DNA from: Clitopilus passeckerianus
Taxonomy: Eukaryota > Basidiomycota > Agaricomycetes > Agaricales > Entolomataceae
Direction of reading: 5' to 3'
Assembly (NCBI GenBank): GCA_944990035.1
Contig: CALYLX010000116.1
Location: 558,001-622,000 of the forward strand
DNA length: 64,000 nt
Below the pieces are notes generated by a model. The model made no database searches. It saw nothing but the letters and a program-made list of their open reading frames with translations, and was not told the DNA's origin. Positions within the stretch are counted from its first letter, which is position 1. Every line of letters starts with the position of its first letter. The position numbers were made by a program, and so were the translations under genes. Shown here piece after piece: positions 24,197 through 35,902 of this stretch.

Positions 24197-26898
24197 ATGT
24201 ACACTCCCCTTAAAGTACCGTTGTCCGGCAAGGGAACCTTCACAGACTACTCGAAATGGAGGCTGTTGGTAAATGACGGCGGAAGGCACACTTGGCATTA
24301 CATGCGCACAGAAGAGCAGGAAAAGGAATGGCCGCAGAACACCGTCGACAAGTTCTGGTTGGGTATGGACACGGTGTGTATCACCAAGAATCATCCGAGA
24401 TGGTGTACTCATGAGCCACAATTATAGAACCTACCTACGCTTCCCCCGGCCAAGAATGCTATGGAAGCGGCCAGGAACGGATACACCTTCTACAAGAACC
24501 TGCAATCCCATGACGGTCACTGGGCTGGGGAATACGGAGGCCCAATGTTCCTACTTCCTGGCCTCGTTATTGGCTCTTATGTCTCTGGAATGACCTTCAA
24601 GGAAGAGGAACGTCTGGAAATGATACGCTACCTGATGAACCGTGCCCATCCTGAGGACGGTGGCTGGGGAATGTGAGTAAATTATTTGATTCGCAAATGC
24701 CGCAAATTCTGCCACCGATGTTACCTATGACGGTCCCTCATAACTTTTACAGTCATGTCGAAGGACATTCTACTGTCTTTGGTACTGGCCTTAACTACAC
24801 TGCACTCCGCATCCTAGGCGTAGACGCAGATCATCCAGTGTGTGTTAAGGCGCGAGGAACGTTGCACAAGCTTGGTTGGTGAAGTCTCGGGGATTAATTA
24901 TCGTCCCTTCTCATCATCTTGCCTTTAGGCGGCGCATGTGCTATTCCTGCCTGGGGAAAGTTCTGGCTATCCATTCTGAACGTCTACGAGTGGGAAGGCA
25001 ACAATCCTGTCCCGCCCGAGCTCTGGTAAGCCTTGTGTGTTCGCTCCCCGTACCACTACGACTAACACTCTTAAATCCTCAGGCTTCTTCCGGATTGGGT
25101 GCCAGTCCACCCTCACCGTTGGTGGATTCACACCCGAACGGTGTATATTCCAATGAGCTACCTCTACGGCGTCAAATTCCAAGCTGAAGAAAACGACCTC
25201 ATTCTCTCCCTCCGAAAGGAGCTCTATCCCCAGGACTATTACACCGTCGACTGGCCCGCCCAGCGCAATAACGTCTCTGCAGCTGACCTTTATGCGCCTC
25301 ACAGCCAGCTCTTTGACATGATCAACGTCGTCCTGAGTTCTTATGAGCATTGTATCCTCCCTCCCCTCCGTCGTGCAGGTGTCAACCGTGCATACGAGCT
25401 TATTGTCCTTGAAGATGAGAACACGGAATATCAAACTCTTGGGCCTGTGTCCAAGATGTTCAACCTCATTGCTCGTGCCCACCGTGAAGGTCCCGAAAGT
25501 GAGGCGTACAAGCAGCATGCTATTAAACGCCAGGACTTCATGTGGATCGGAGCTGAGGGGATGATGATGTGCGGGACAAACGGGAGCCAACTCTGGGATA
25601 TTGGATTCATTACTCAAGCGCTAGTGGAGACCGGCTTAGCAAACGAGGAGGAGAACAAGGAGAGTCTGCTCAAGGCGCTGGAGTGGTTGGACGACGCGCA
25701 GATTAGGACCGACCCTAAACACCACCATACCTCGTATCGGCATACTACCAAGGGCGCCTGGGGATTCAGTACCAAGGAGCAGGGATATACTGTCAGTGAC
25801 TGTACCGGTGAAGGCCTCAAAGCTACTCTCTACTTGCAGAATCATCTCGAGTATGTCCTCTCCTAGAAATAACATTCGCCTACTGACAAGTACCCTCAGT
25901 TTCACCCCCAAGCGAGTGTCTGATGGCCGTTTGTTCGATGCCGTCGACGTCATGCTCACCATGCAGAACCCAAACGGTGGATTTGCAAGCTATGAACCCA
26001 TTCGAGGGCCCAAATGGCTGGAATTGCTCAACCCTGCCGAGGTCTTTGGTAAATTTGCAAGCTTTTAGGGTTATACAAAGACGAATTCTAACCTTGTACT
26101 AGGTGATATCATGATTGAATATTGCTATCCCGAATGCACGACCTCTGTCATCACCGCCTTGTCGATTTTCAGAAAGCACTATCCCAAGTATCGCGCCAAA
26201 GATATCCAGTACGTTTTTGACCTTGGTCCCTGAGCTACGCGTAACTGACCTCTTTGTAGACGGACGATTGACGGCGCAATAAAATATCTGCATGCCGCTC
26301 AGGCCCCTGAAGGCGGTTGGGTTGGTTCTTGGGGCATTTGCTTCACCTATGCGACCCAATTCGCGCTAGAGAGTTTGTCCTTGGTTGGAGAAACTTATGA
26401 GACGAGTGAAGCTGTTCGCAGGGCCTGTGAGTTCCTTATCAGCAAGCAGAGGGCCGATGGTGGTTGGGGCGAGAGCTACAAGGTATGGTTACTTGCCCTA
26501 CCCCGTCCTTGTATCGGGCTAACCAACACCTTCCTTGGTAGTCCTGCGAACAAAGTAAATGGGTCGAGCATGCTGAAAGCCAGGCTGTTCAGACATGCTG
26601 GGCGGTCATGTCCCTCATGTACGCGCTATCCTCACCCCAGGCCGATCGAGCGTGGTATGAGACTTGTCATGTCCCGACAACTACCGGTAAGTTTCCGAGC
26701 GACGTTTCTGTTTTCTGAAACTGAGGTTGTAACCGACAGGATGGATCGTGGCCTCAAGAGGCAATTGAGGGTGTTTTCAACAAAACCTGCGCCATCGCGT
26801 ATCCCAACTTCAAATTTGCGTTTCCTATCTGGATGCTCGGGAAGGCACACCAGTACCTGGCCGAGCTTCGGGCAAATCCACGGGTTAACGGCAATTGA
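24197..26898 (+). CDS. Lanosterol synthase (oxidosqualene cyclase), 2-nt frame break near the C-terminus
   Basis: Cyclises oxidosqualene to lanosterol in ergosterol synthesis, in ER and lipid particles. QW-type repeats are visible ([52 protein letters not shown]). Other segments are [39 protein letters not shown], the catalytic motif as [11 protein letters not shown] (the usual form is DCTAE) and [17 protein letters not shown]. It ends [17 protein letters not shown] and VNGN. At 26621-26626 the frame breaks: LMYA continues out of frame, while the family-like [20 protein letters not shown] lies in the next frame. Adding one CG to TACGCGCTATCC restores LMYARYPHP. A 22-nt GT..AG stretch across the break could be mistaken for an intron. 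Start ATG is 147 bp from ARP9. Confidence 0.93.
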
Positions 26899-27961
26899 TG
26901 GTGATCATAGCTGCGTAATTATGTTGACGCAGAATACCTATCTCCGTCCTATCGACCGCAGCTGTTCAACGATACTGTATACCCTGGATACTCTCCTACT
27001 TGGAGTACATTCAATAGATCCAATTTACATCTTGGTTTCGGTTCACCCGTATGTGCCGCATGGTTTAACATGAAGAAAAACTTGCTTGAGTACGTCCAAC
27101 TTTTGGAGTCGAGGATGCTGGTTGTTCTCCCACAGACGCTGGGCTGTGCAAACGAATCGGCGAGTGGCGACCTTGCAATGCTGCAGATCCAACTGGTCGC
27201 ATTATCATCAGAGACAGAAGCACCATTTATTTGATTTCCGTGATACATGGGCTTTCAGTTGAGGTTGCTGTTTGTAGACAGCTCAATTGCCCAGCCCAGC
27301 AGCTCCGAGATTCAGAAGCGGCTCCTATCATGGATCTGAGCAGATCAATCCCGAGCACCATGGATAGGCGCATGTGGGCGCTCTGGGGCTTTTCCGCTTT
27401 CTCTGAAAGGGTGCGAAACTGCGGATGCTCCAACGGAAGCAAGTCTTTTCTGCATGCATCGTAGGTTCGTACTGGGGCCCATGGTATCACTCTCTAGTAC
27501 ATGATCGGAATGCTGATCTCCCTTCAAACTCTTCAAACATCAATTTAACCAGTGTTTCAAGATAAATCTGTCATCCGACCGGAAGGTGGCAGAGTAATTT
27601 GCGAGCATATGCCCTTATTCCCAAAGGCACTAACTGGCAACGAGCGTGGCGCAAAAATGGGCCTTGTATTTTCAACAGGACTCCGAGTGTATTATACACT
27701 GTGGAAGTGCCTCACCGGTTCTCAAGTTTCAAGCAGAGTCATCATTCCAGATGCCTCCCGGGCATGTTCTTGACATGAGAACTTATATTTTGTGTAGTTA
27801 CCAGCAATTATTGAATATTATACAAAACGAGTTCTATGAGCAACGTTTTCCGACGAAGGATCTCAGCAAAGAAAAAAATCTTACAGTAATATAGTTAAAC
27901 CAATTATACAGCTCTAGTGACAGAGTAAAAATAAACATATGAAACATGCTACCCAATTCTA
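26899..27961. other. Unassigned stretch between ERG7 and condensin
   Basis: About 1 kb between convergent genes, long for this compact region. On the plus strand a frame without stops runs from about 26909 to 27234 and includes [19 protein letters not shown], but it lacks a good start and matches nothing I know. On the minus strand a frame at 27227-27490 is similarly anonymous. I cannot support a gene. It could hold a lineage-specific gene or a relic. Confidence 0.35.
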
Positions 27962-30815
27962 TTAGGCAGATTGCCCCACGTCAGGGTCTCGATATATCTG
28001 AAGAAAGGGCGAATTAAGAAATATAGTTGCAGACAGGACGGAAAAACTGACCTTGAGATCCCAGATGTCTCGAATCTTGGCGTCTGAATTACCGTCCTCG
28101 TCATCTTCTGTCGGCTGCATAGGGCCTCGTCATCCGGCGACGATTCAAGCTTCAGGCCTTGCTCATTGGCAAGATGGAGCAGACAAATGAAGCAGAAACT
28201 GGTGCTGATTTCAGCCATCTTCTCTCTCGGGTACGATCTCTGAAGTCCGTTGATGACTTGGCCGAACGATCGTGCTTCTGTAGGATCAGTTGGATCAGGA
28301 CCACCTTATCAACATCCTAGATAGGGGAGAGATGAGTTATGAGGGCAGTAATGAAAGAAAAATGCTTTACCATCCCATCTTCTCCTTTCTCGGAAACCAC
28401 GATGTCCAGTCCTTTCCAGATGTTCTCCTTGAGCTTGCGCACGTCCACTCTCTTCGCTCTCTTCGCGTAATTCACATATTGTGGCCGGACTCTTCTTGTC
28501 TGGCCGGCAGTGGCGGCAAGCAAGTCCTCCTCATCTGGGTCGCCCTTTCGACCACCATCACCATCATATCCATCGTCATCAAATCCAGGACCATCATCAT
28601 CGTAGTCCTCGTGGAAGAATTGTGTATTGAACGGGATCTGCTCTCCTCCTGAATAGCGTGGTGTCAAAGTTGTTCCATGGCAGGATGAGAGAGAATCTTA
28701 CCATCATCATCTTGATCCATGCCATTTTCGTTGGCTTGTTTGGCAGCTTGTGCCCAGAAGGTCTCGTCAACCTCACCATCCCCTTCGTTCATCCTAACCT
28801 TCTTCCCACGCATCTTCAACTAGAGACCAGGAATAAAAGTCAGATCGGATCCAACGACAGAGGCCAGAACATACGTAGAATCTTGGCTTCAGGAAAAGAG
28901 TGACTAGTTGTTTGCTGGAGAAGTGCATGTCATCAGGAAGCCTGTGGTCGTCCCTTTCTTTTTCCTTTGTCTTCTTGCGTCCTTTCTTGGCCCCTGCACC
29001 TGTGCCAGGCAGATTGATTCCAGCTCCTTTGGTGACAGGAGCAAACAACTCTTCGGATATGTCCTTGAGAGTTTTGCTCGTGTCAATAGGACTAAGGAAA
29101 TCAATCTTGAAGGCTTCCTTCTTTTCTTTGCGTGCCTTAGGTTTCTTGTCACCATTCTCGCCGTCATCTGAAAAGTAGATATATCAATTGTACCATGAAG
29201 AGAACATGCTGGAAACTCACTCCGCCGAATTGGCCGACGTAACTTCCAGTGCTCGGGTCCAGCCCAATTCTTCATGGCATTTTGGTCAAAGTAGTCCATC
29301 ATACCATCTCCACTATCACCCTCTCTCATGGCCATGACGAGGTCCTTCTCGTTAGGAGCGCGCCGCGGGTCAAAAGCCACAAAAGGTCCAGTTTGGGCGT
29401 TATCGTCATCATCATTGCTGGGCCCAACAGAACCATTGGAATGCTGATCTCCCCCGTAATCATCGCCTCCAAAGTTATCGCCACCGAAGTCGTCACCACC
29501 GGTATCACCACCATTAAAGAAGTCTTCTTCATGAGGTCCATTATCTCCTGTGTCCATGTCGAAGCCTCCAACATCCATGCTGGGACCAATGTCGTCGTCG
29601 TCGTCGTCGTTCTGAAGAGCAGCGTCGGGGAGGTATGTTTCGTCAAATGAGAACGCATCTTTTGCGAAAGAGAAGTCCGCCAGTGACTGAGAAATAACCC
29701 TAGTTTCAAGTATGTCGAGATCTGGCAGGAATTGGCCTTAAAAAAACGCTGGTGAGTAAGGAAGCATTGAGATACGAGGCTAGTCTTACGACGCAGCATG
29801 GAGAGATCAACCTCTTCTTCAGGTTCTTCAATAATTTCTTCCTCTTCGACCTTACCAGTTGAATCACTGGCGTCAAAGACAACACGCATGCCGCCATTAC
29901 TTTCCACTCCAAGGCTAAGGTGGTTCATGAGCAGACCCTGTGCGCCCCCTTCGTCAAAATCTGCACATGTCTTTCGGAAAAGGGGGTCGACGCTGAACTC
30001 CAATTCCAATTTTTTGCTCCGCAATTGTGCAGGGTCTTTGGCCAGGGTGGCGGCAGGGCGATGGGTTTTCTTCTTTCGTCCTTCCTCACCATCTCCCCCT
30101 CTTCATCTTCTTCCTCTCCATCCCTTCCATCTGACGCCAGGTTGCTTAGGAGTTTCCCTGTGTCTGTCCCAACGCTGTCCACTCGACTCGTCCATATTTT
30201 GACGCAACCGTCGAGTGTGCATGAAGCACGTTGGAAATTGATCGAGTTATCATCGTTATTCCTCAGAAGCGACATGTCATGGAAATAGTCAATCAGAGCA
30301 AAATCCCAAGTATTGGCAGCATTAATTTTCTGTTGAGCGTAAACACCACGTTGAGGTGAGAATAGGGAACTAGGACGTACATTATCGGTGGCCATCTTCA
30401 TCCATTCCTCATAATTTGAGCTCATGATGTCCTTGGGTACGTTTATTGCAGGAGCAGGAACTATAGACTTCAAGGGCTGTTTCTGCTTGGTAGCTCTTGA
30501 TGATTCTCCACCATCGTGTTCAGCAGAAGGTTCTTGCTGAGAGTCCGCAGCTCCATTTTCCATTGCAGTGATTTTTGTGCTTTTTCTCCGACGACGCTTT
30601 TCAGCAGCATCGTCGTTGATATTGACCGAGCGCAAAGGTACGCGTCCTGAGTCTGTAACAAAACTGCCATCATTATCTGGATTGTAAGCTTCGCTCAGAC
30701 GTTTCTTGAGCCCATTCTTGCGTGCTTTCGGCGTTTCGTGGTCTGACTCTTTGTCGGTGTCGTCCTCATAGAGGTGAGAATCATCGGGAGTGCGAGCTCG
30801 ACGCGCAGGAGCCAT
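27962..30815 (-). CDS. Condensin complex subunit 2 (Barren/Brn1/Cnd2), frame break near C-terminus
   Basis: Kleisin subunit that bridges SMC2 and SMC4 in condensin and is needed for mitotic chromosome compaction. It starts MAPARRARTPDDSHLYEDD. The kleisin N-terminal region contains NYEEWMKMATDN, KINAANTWDFALIDYFHDMS and SINFQRASCTLDGCVKIWTSR, and then SVGTDTGKLLSNLA. The middle is acidic, with Asp-coding GTC repeats on the plus strand near 29595 (DDDDD) and GDDFGGDNFGGDDYGGD. The C-terminal winged-helix part includes VRPQYVNYAKRAKRVDVRKLKENIW and KMAEISTSFCFICLLHLANEQG. At about 28122-28126 (GGGCC) one base seems missing. After DDE the read frame runs into LCSRQKM, while the neighbouring frame gives PTEDDEDGNSDAKIRDIWDLK joined to IYRDPDVGQSA and the stop at 27962, the expected ending. 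Confidence 0.92.
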
Positions 30816-30941
30816 TCGTGGTCGTCAACAAAGGTCTTAGACTCACGTGACGACAGGAGCGCGTCGCGTTACATGTCACGCATGTCACGCGTTACTACCA
30901 CTCAATCTAGCCGATCTAACACTACGGTCGAAATGCGATGA

Positions 30942-31947
30942 ATTCACACTGACAATCAAGTTCGTCCTCGACCAGTAACTTCAAAGGCTCGTGGCCTGTG
31001 TAAATACTATGACAGCCCTCGAGGCTGCTTTGCTGGGAACTGCTGTAAATTTCTGCATGCAACAGAATCACCTCGGAAACCTTTGGCGGATGCTACTGAT
31101 ATCCAGGCACAAACTACTTCCATGCTCGTAGTGCATCCGTCGATGGAGAAGCCATCCCCCAGATAAATTTATGATTGAGGGTATGGATAATACCAAGAAG
31201 TGTCCTATGTGTCGGACAAACTCGCGTTATGTCGTTCCATCGTCTATCTTCCGTAAGGAAGGTCCGGAAAAGAAAGCGGTGATTACAAAGTATAGAGAAA
31301 GCACAAGAAAAGTGCCCTGCAAGTTAGACGCAGCTTCGTATCCATGGTTTCCTCTTTGACATCTACTCAGGTACTTCGAACTTTCGACATCCAGGAGTAA
31401 AAGACCGGCCTGTCCTTTCGGAAGAAAGTGCTTTTATCGCCACTTGATTGACGACGGGACACCGCACGAATTCAAAGAAGCTGTCAGCGCTTCTAGAAGG
31501 GTCTGCAAATCTGTTTAATCTACGACATATTCCCTCCGCTAACTTACGCATCAGGCCTACACTCGCCTCAGCCGTCTGCAATCTGAATTTTCAACAGGTA
31601 TATCCCGAGGTCATTATCCTCAAAATGAAGGCATCAGCCCGTCAAACAGCGCCAACCATCGCATCGACCTTTTTTCCGAGGAATTTCTTGAAAGGGCTGA
31701 AGCTCCCTTAATTGTTGATGACGGCTCCTTCGTTGGAGATCTTATGGACGTTCTTCGCCTCGACACCGGAAGAGACTATGGCCCATGGTCCACTCCAGAC
31801 GGCTTCGACGAAATACCCGCTCTGGAAGACGCCGATATTGATGTTGGATACCTCTCCAATTTGTTCGATCCATGGGACTACAATGCCGACATGTTCGGCG
31901 GTGAGGACGATGGCAGAGAAAACATGGACATGGACTGGCTCACATAG
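30942..31947 (+). pseudogene. Makorin-like CCCH/RING gene, partly deleted
   Basis: Resembles makorin E3 ubiquitin ligases (CCCH fingers around a RING). The remaining parts, in order, are a CCCH finger (GLCKYYDSPRGCFAGNCCKFLH) and the second half of a RING (from CIRRWRSHPPDKF to MDNTKKCPMCRTNSRYVVPSS). These are followed by SIFRKEGPEKKAVITKYRES, a third-finger type RPACPFGRKCFYRHLIDDGTPHEF and an acidic tail ending MDMDWLT. Only about 75 bp separate the first finger from the half RING, so the middle finger and the first RING cysteines and histidine are absent. No start codon fits: the frame upstream meets TGA at 30939-30941. A ligase lacking half its RING should not work as one. It could be a real short paralogue with a missed first exon, but deletion is the simpler reading. 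Confidence 0.55.
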
Positions 31948-33656
31948 GAGGGCTTCAGGGCTCATCTCTGCATGCAACGACTCGATGTTCGGGGTTTCGT
32001 ATGTTTTTTTTCCTTGGTAGAATCTAAATCAGGATTTCTGCTTATCTTAACATTGCTCTCCTTGGCCAAAGGAGTAATCGTACGCCTTTGTAATTTCGTC
32101 TCTTCTGATATACGTATTTACTCGTTCTTTATCCGTAACTATATGTATATGACCCTTTCATGTATCCATAATTCAAAATATGTTTTGATTGATGACAGGG
32201 AGCAAGGACGCCGTCCAACGCCGTCGACTGTTACATCACGCTGAGCATGCTTGGTGGATCATCGAGCGAACCAGATGTAACCCTCACACCTTGTTATTCA
32301 CCTCCACCTTAAACGCACACAGAGTCCGACTCCCTCCTTGAGGGTGCTGAAGCATGAGTGACTGATTTGGCGGATAGTGGACTGATGTACTCGATCGCCA
32401 TCTGTTCATCACACAACCTCTCTACTATGGGAAATAATCTAGAGCTTCCTTGTGCGGGTTTCTCTGTATAGAATCTCATTAGAAACGAGAAGCCCAGGAT
32501 CGAACCGTCCTCGTTGTGTCCGAACGAGTGATCCTCTCCTGTTCCAGGTTTCTATTCAAATGTCCGTTGGTCCTATCATATCGTGGCATACAAAGGTCGG
32601 AGCGGCTGACAAAAATGTTCAACCGTGGATTCAGATCTGCCCTGTACGATAGCTTTCCATAATTCCCCGGCACCCGATCGAGGACTTTCAGATGTGGGAC
32701 TGCAATTGCATGGGATTGCGCATCGACGACGGAGTAGCGTGTAAATTCTGACATGGCCGGGCCGGAATTTCCACAGTACTGTATGCTTCCGTGCCTCACC
32801 CGCGTCATTCAGAGGTTCTTTGAATAAATTGAATTGAATCTGGATTCAATGCTGCGCGCACCTCAAGGTAACTTGATTTCACCCGGATGAGGGCCGCCCA
32901 GCTGCGAAGCATGCGTTACCATTGCCAATTCCCGATTCTCTGGAGAATTATGCACTGGAACCCACGGTTGTTACCGGGTTGCGGTAGCCTGCGGCACCCA
33001 GCGCAGAATCTCGACTCGATAACTTCTGATGGGTGATCAAAACAATGTGCACGCCATTGAGAAGCCTTGCATGGCAATCAGAACGCTAAAGAGCCCAATT
33101 GACGCCGTCATCATGGGCGCCGAGGAAAAATGAAGGCCACACGCCGTTTTCAACCACGCCAGAGGTCGAAGTTTTGTCAATTGCTTCCTTGCACGTCGCG
33201 GCGCATGTTATTTGATGTGATATTTCTTTGGTGGTTCATCTGATCACCGCCATTGTCTACGGTACAATCCGTCAAGGCCTGACACGCCGTCGTGTCTCGC
33301 TCAGAGTGTGATATTACCTTCTTAAGGCTGCCGCATCTGTAAAGTAAGGTTTCTTCTGCGCTGTGGTGTGGAGATGCTATGTCCTGTCCGGCGGCCACAG
33401 CATGACCACGAGACCATTGTCAGAGCCACCATCACATGAAAAGGATCCGTTGGGCATTGGGCAAGGTCATGACGCATTTATATGCGAATAGATACAGATA
33501 GTCAGCTACAAACAAACACAGCAATAAATTAGACTAGGGCTACAGAGGGGTTGGCGGCTTGGGTTACAGTCCAGAGAGCAGTGCACGAATTCTATCCAAA
33601 AGAACGAAAGAGCAAGAGAGATAAAACCAGCTATAAGCAGCGTTTTTCGCAATAAA
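31948..33656. other. Intergenic, no supported gene
   Basis: About 1.7 kb without recognisable coding sequence on either strand. Short open frames (up to about 110 codons, such as the minus-strand one at 32479-32808) show no motif. Expected content is the 3' ends of the flanking genes. Confidence 0.5.
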
Positions 33657-34950
33657 TTAAGCCTGAGAAGGGAACGGACGACGGAGCCTCAGATGGGGCT
33701 GCCAGCTGCCCATTGAGACATGATGCATACTGACAAGAATAAGATCATCAAGTTTGATCTCATTTGGTCTTGATCCAACTTTCCAACGTGGATCCGCATC
33801 ATCCTCCAATGGTTGAGTTGATCTCGCCTGTGTTAACTCAGCAGTCAGAAGACACGGACGTGTGTAAATATCGGGCACAACTTGCCTGAAGAAAGCGGTC
33901 AACGCATTTCGCCACATTTTTCGCCAGTTTGGCACGAGTGATCGGTCCTGGGGGGCTGCGAAAATCTTTCGTTGGGATCTGTCGACTCCATGGACGATAC
34001 CCCGGCCACTACAACGAATGTGAGAAGAACACCAGAAAGGCAATATCATATCGACTCACCTGGATCCGTACCGAGATGCTGGGACCTCGGCCTTCGAAGA
34101 CGGGTTCGTCGCGGTGTAGAAGACGCCTGACGCGAGAATGAAGAGCATCAACGAGAGGAATCCCACATTCCTCTGGGTCTTGCATCCAGAAATAGATAGG
34201 TCCTTGCAGATCGATCTCTTCGACATAGCGCCGACGGTCGCTGTTTGTGTGGGGAATGTACATCCTCTGTGGCACGAATGGACCCGCGGTGTTTGCCATT
34301 GGCAAGGAGAGCGCATCTCTAAACAACTTCAATTGCTCCCGATGGCCATCTGGATTGCTGGGCTAAGGTGGAAGAATTTCATTTCAGCTCAATTTATCGA
34401 GGCAGTATAGGCAGACACGTACTGTAGGATTTTCTGATGCAACAGCACCAGTCGCGAAATGGGGCGATGCGGAAGGTGACAAGTATTGGGTTGTGGCGAC
34501 AAATGGAGACGCTGTTTGCTCTACAGAGCGAGGTCGATGCATGTTTGGTGAAAGCTGTATCATGGAATAGGCAGGGAAGCCAGGTGAAGCAGACGCAGAC
34601 GTATATGGTGAGTACGTGCTGTGAGTTATGGTGTTCGAAGGCTGAGTAGTGGTGTGGGCTTCAGTCCATGGTGCGACTTCATAGTTCGAGTTCGACCCAA
34701 GAGAAGAGGTATGCTGGTGGTAGTGATGGTCGACGGGCTGGCCTCTGTTGGAGTCGTTGGTCGACTGGTGGTCGGGCCAGTAGAAGGCAGCGTCTTCAAG
34801 TGGTGTTGCGGTGCCAAACTGGTGGCGTGGAACCTCTTGTGATTGATGACGAACATGTTGAGGCTGGGTGGGATAGTCGTAGCCCCCGTTGCCGGCGGTA
34901 TGTTGTGGAAGAGGATTGCTAGGGTAGGTGTAGCCCTCGAAGTGGTCCAT
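33657..34950 (-). CDS. Conserved-looking unknown protein with a low-complexity N-terminus
   Basis: Not recognised. Three exons can be joined cleanly. The first starts MDHFEGYTYPSNPLPQ and is rich in His, Gln, Ser, Thr and Pro, like an intrinsically disordered regulator. Splicing at GTACGT leads to PSNPDGHREQLKLFRDALSL, ANTAGPFVPQRMYIPHTN and IDLQGPIYFWMQDPEECGIPLVDALHSR (in parts). Splicing at GTGAGT leads to WPGYRPWSRQIPTKDFRSPPGP and ITRAKLAKNVAKCVDRFF, then DDLILVSMHHVSMGSWQPHLRL near the stop. The second half looks globular and is probably a conserved fungal domain; the IxWPGY..W..QIP pattern and the basic helix may contact nucleic acid or protein, but that is a guess. The frame stays open upstream of 34950, so an earlier exon is possible. 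Confidence 0.7.
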
Positions 34951-35902
34951 GCTACGAGGCGTAGCAATAGCCTGGCGCGGTCTTGGACTCGACGTCACTG
35001 GGTATGATGGTGCAGGGTCGAAGGGACTCCAAAGGCAGGAGGGTGCGCTGTGTAATTGGGTCAATCCTGGGAGATCGTATATATGTACCTGGACCTACTA
35101 TTGTGGCATCACAGTCATGTTAGTCGGATGGTTGCGAACGAGGGGTAAGACAGCGGGAGCGTCATTGTTTTATACTGCCACAGCTTGTTTGCCTTGGACT
35201 TCGATCCTCGGGGGGAAGCCCGACTGGTCTGTTGCATACCATATCGAGATTCGCCCACAGGAAATGCTGTAATGCAGCAAGTTGCAGCGGACAGGGGTGA
35301 CAGTAAACCCCGATTGTCAAGATCTCTAGGATTAAACGACAGTTATGTCACAGTCCATCACGCCGGGGAATATGAGAAGCGCCAATGGGATTTGGTATCC
35401 AAAGCTTGATAACGAAAGATAGATCAAGATCTGAGCTGACTGGCTGGATAAGAGTCACTTTACACAGGCTGCCGGCGCTGAGTAACTACCCATCATCCAT
35501 TCTGGGAAGACCAAATGAGCTGATGGTCGCCCCGCCAATCGGGGAGAAACAGAGGGGAGGTGGGTGTGCAGATGCCGTTTGTAACTTGCCGCACAGCATC
35601 AGAACCTTCGACCAAAACGAGAAATAGGAATTTGGGTTCCCAAGATTTTCAGGAAAGGATGGCAACGAGAAATGAAACGATGACCAGGATCAGCTTCTTA
35701 ATACCACAGTGCCTCGTCGAAACCAACAATGATAAGTAGCCTGCTGAACGCTGATTCCTTTGTTCTAAACAGAGCGAAAAGTTGGGCAATGCAGAGAACG
35801 TGGTCGTCTCCAGCAAAATGATCTGTTTCCATTTTTGGACAACTGACATCCCAATAAGTCACGTGCCTATAGTCCTTGAACGTTTCGACTACATTCACGC
35901 TG
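34951..35902. other. Divergent intergenic region, no supported gene
   Basis: About 950 bp between the divergent unknown gene and LEO1. The unknown gene's frame stays open to about 35064, so part may be an upstream exon. Otherwise I see only short anonymous frames, and the interval should contain both promoters. Confidence 0.45.

Noticed and set aside
24967..25617. 216-codon minus-strand frame opposite ERG7
   Set aside because: It lies exactly opposite a well-conserved ERG7 exon and shows no family features, so it is a shadow.
26619..26641. A 22-nt GT..AG intron in ERG7
   Set aside because: Far shorter than any other intron in the window (39 nt minimum), and its bases encode family-conserved sequence in the other frame; an indel explains it better.
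29249..29650. Val/Ile-rich plus-strand frame opposite condensin
   Set aside because: Antisense of the acidic Asp/Gly-rich region of the condensin kleisin.
32490..32545. tRNA-like T-loop text on the minus strand (GGTTCGATCC)
   Set aside because: The flanking bases do not form T, anticodon or acceptor stems, so there is no tRNA cloverleaf.
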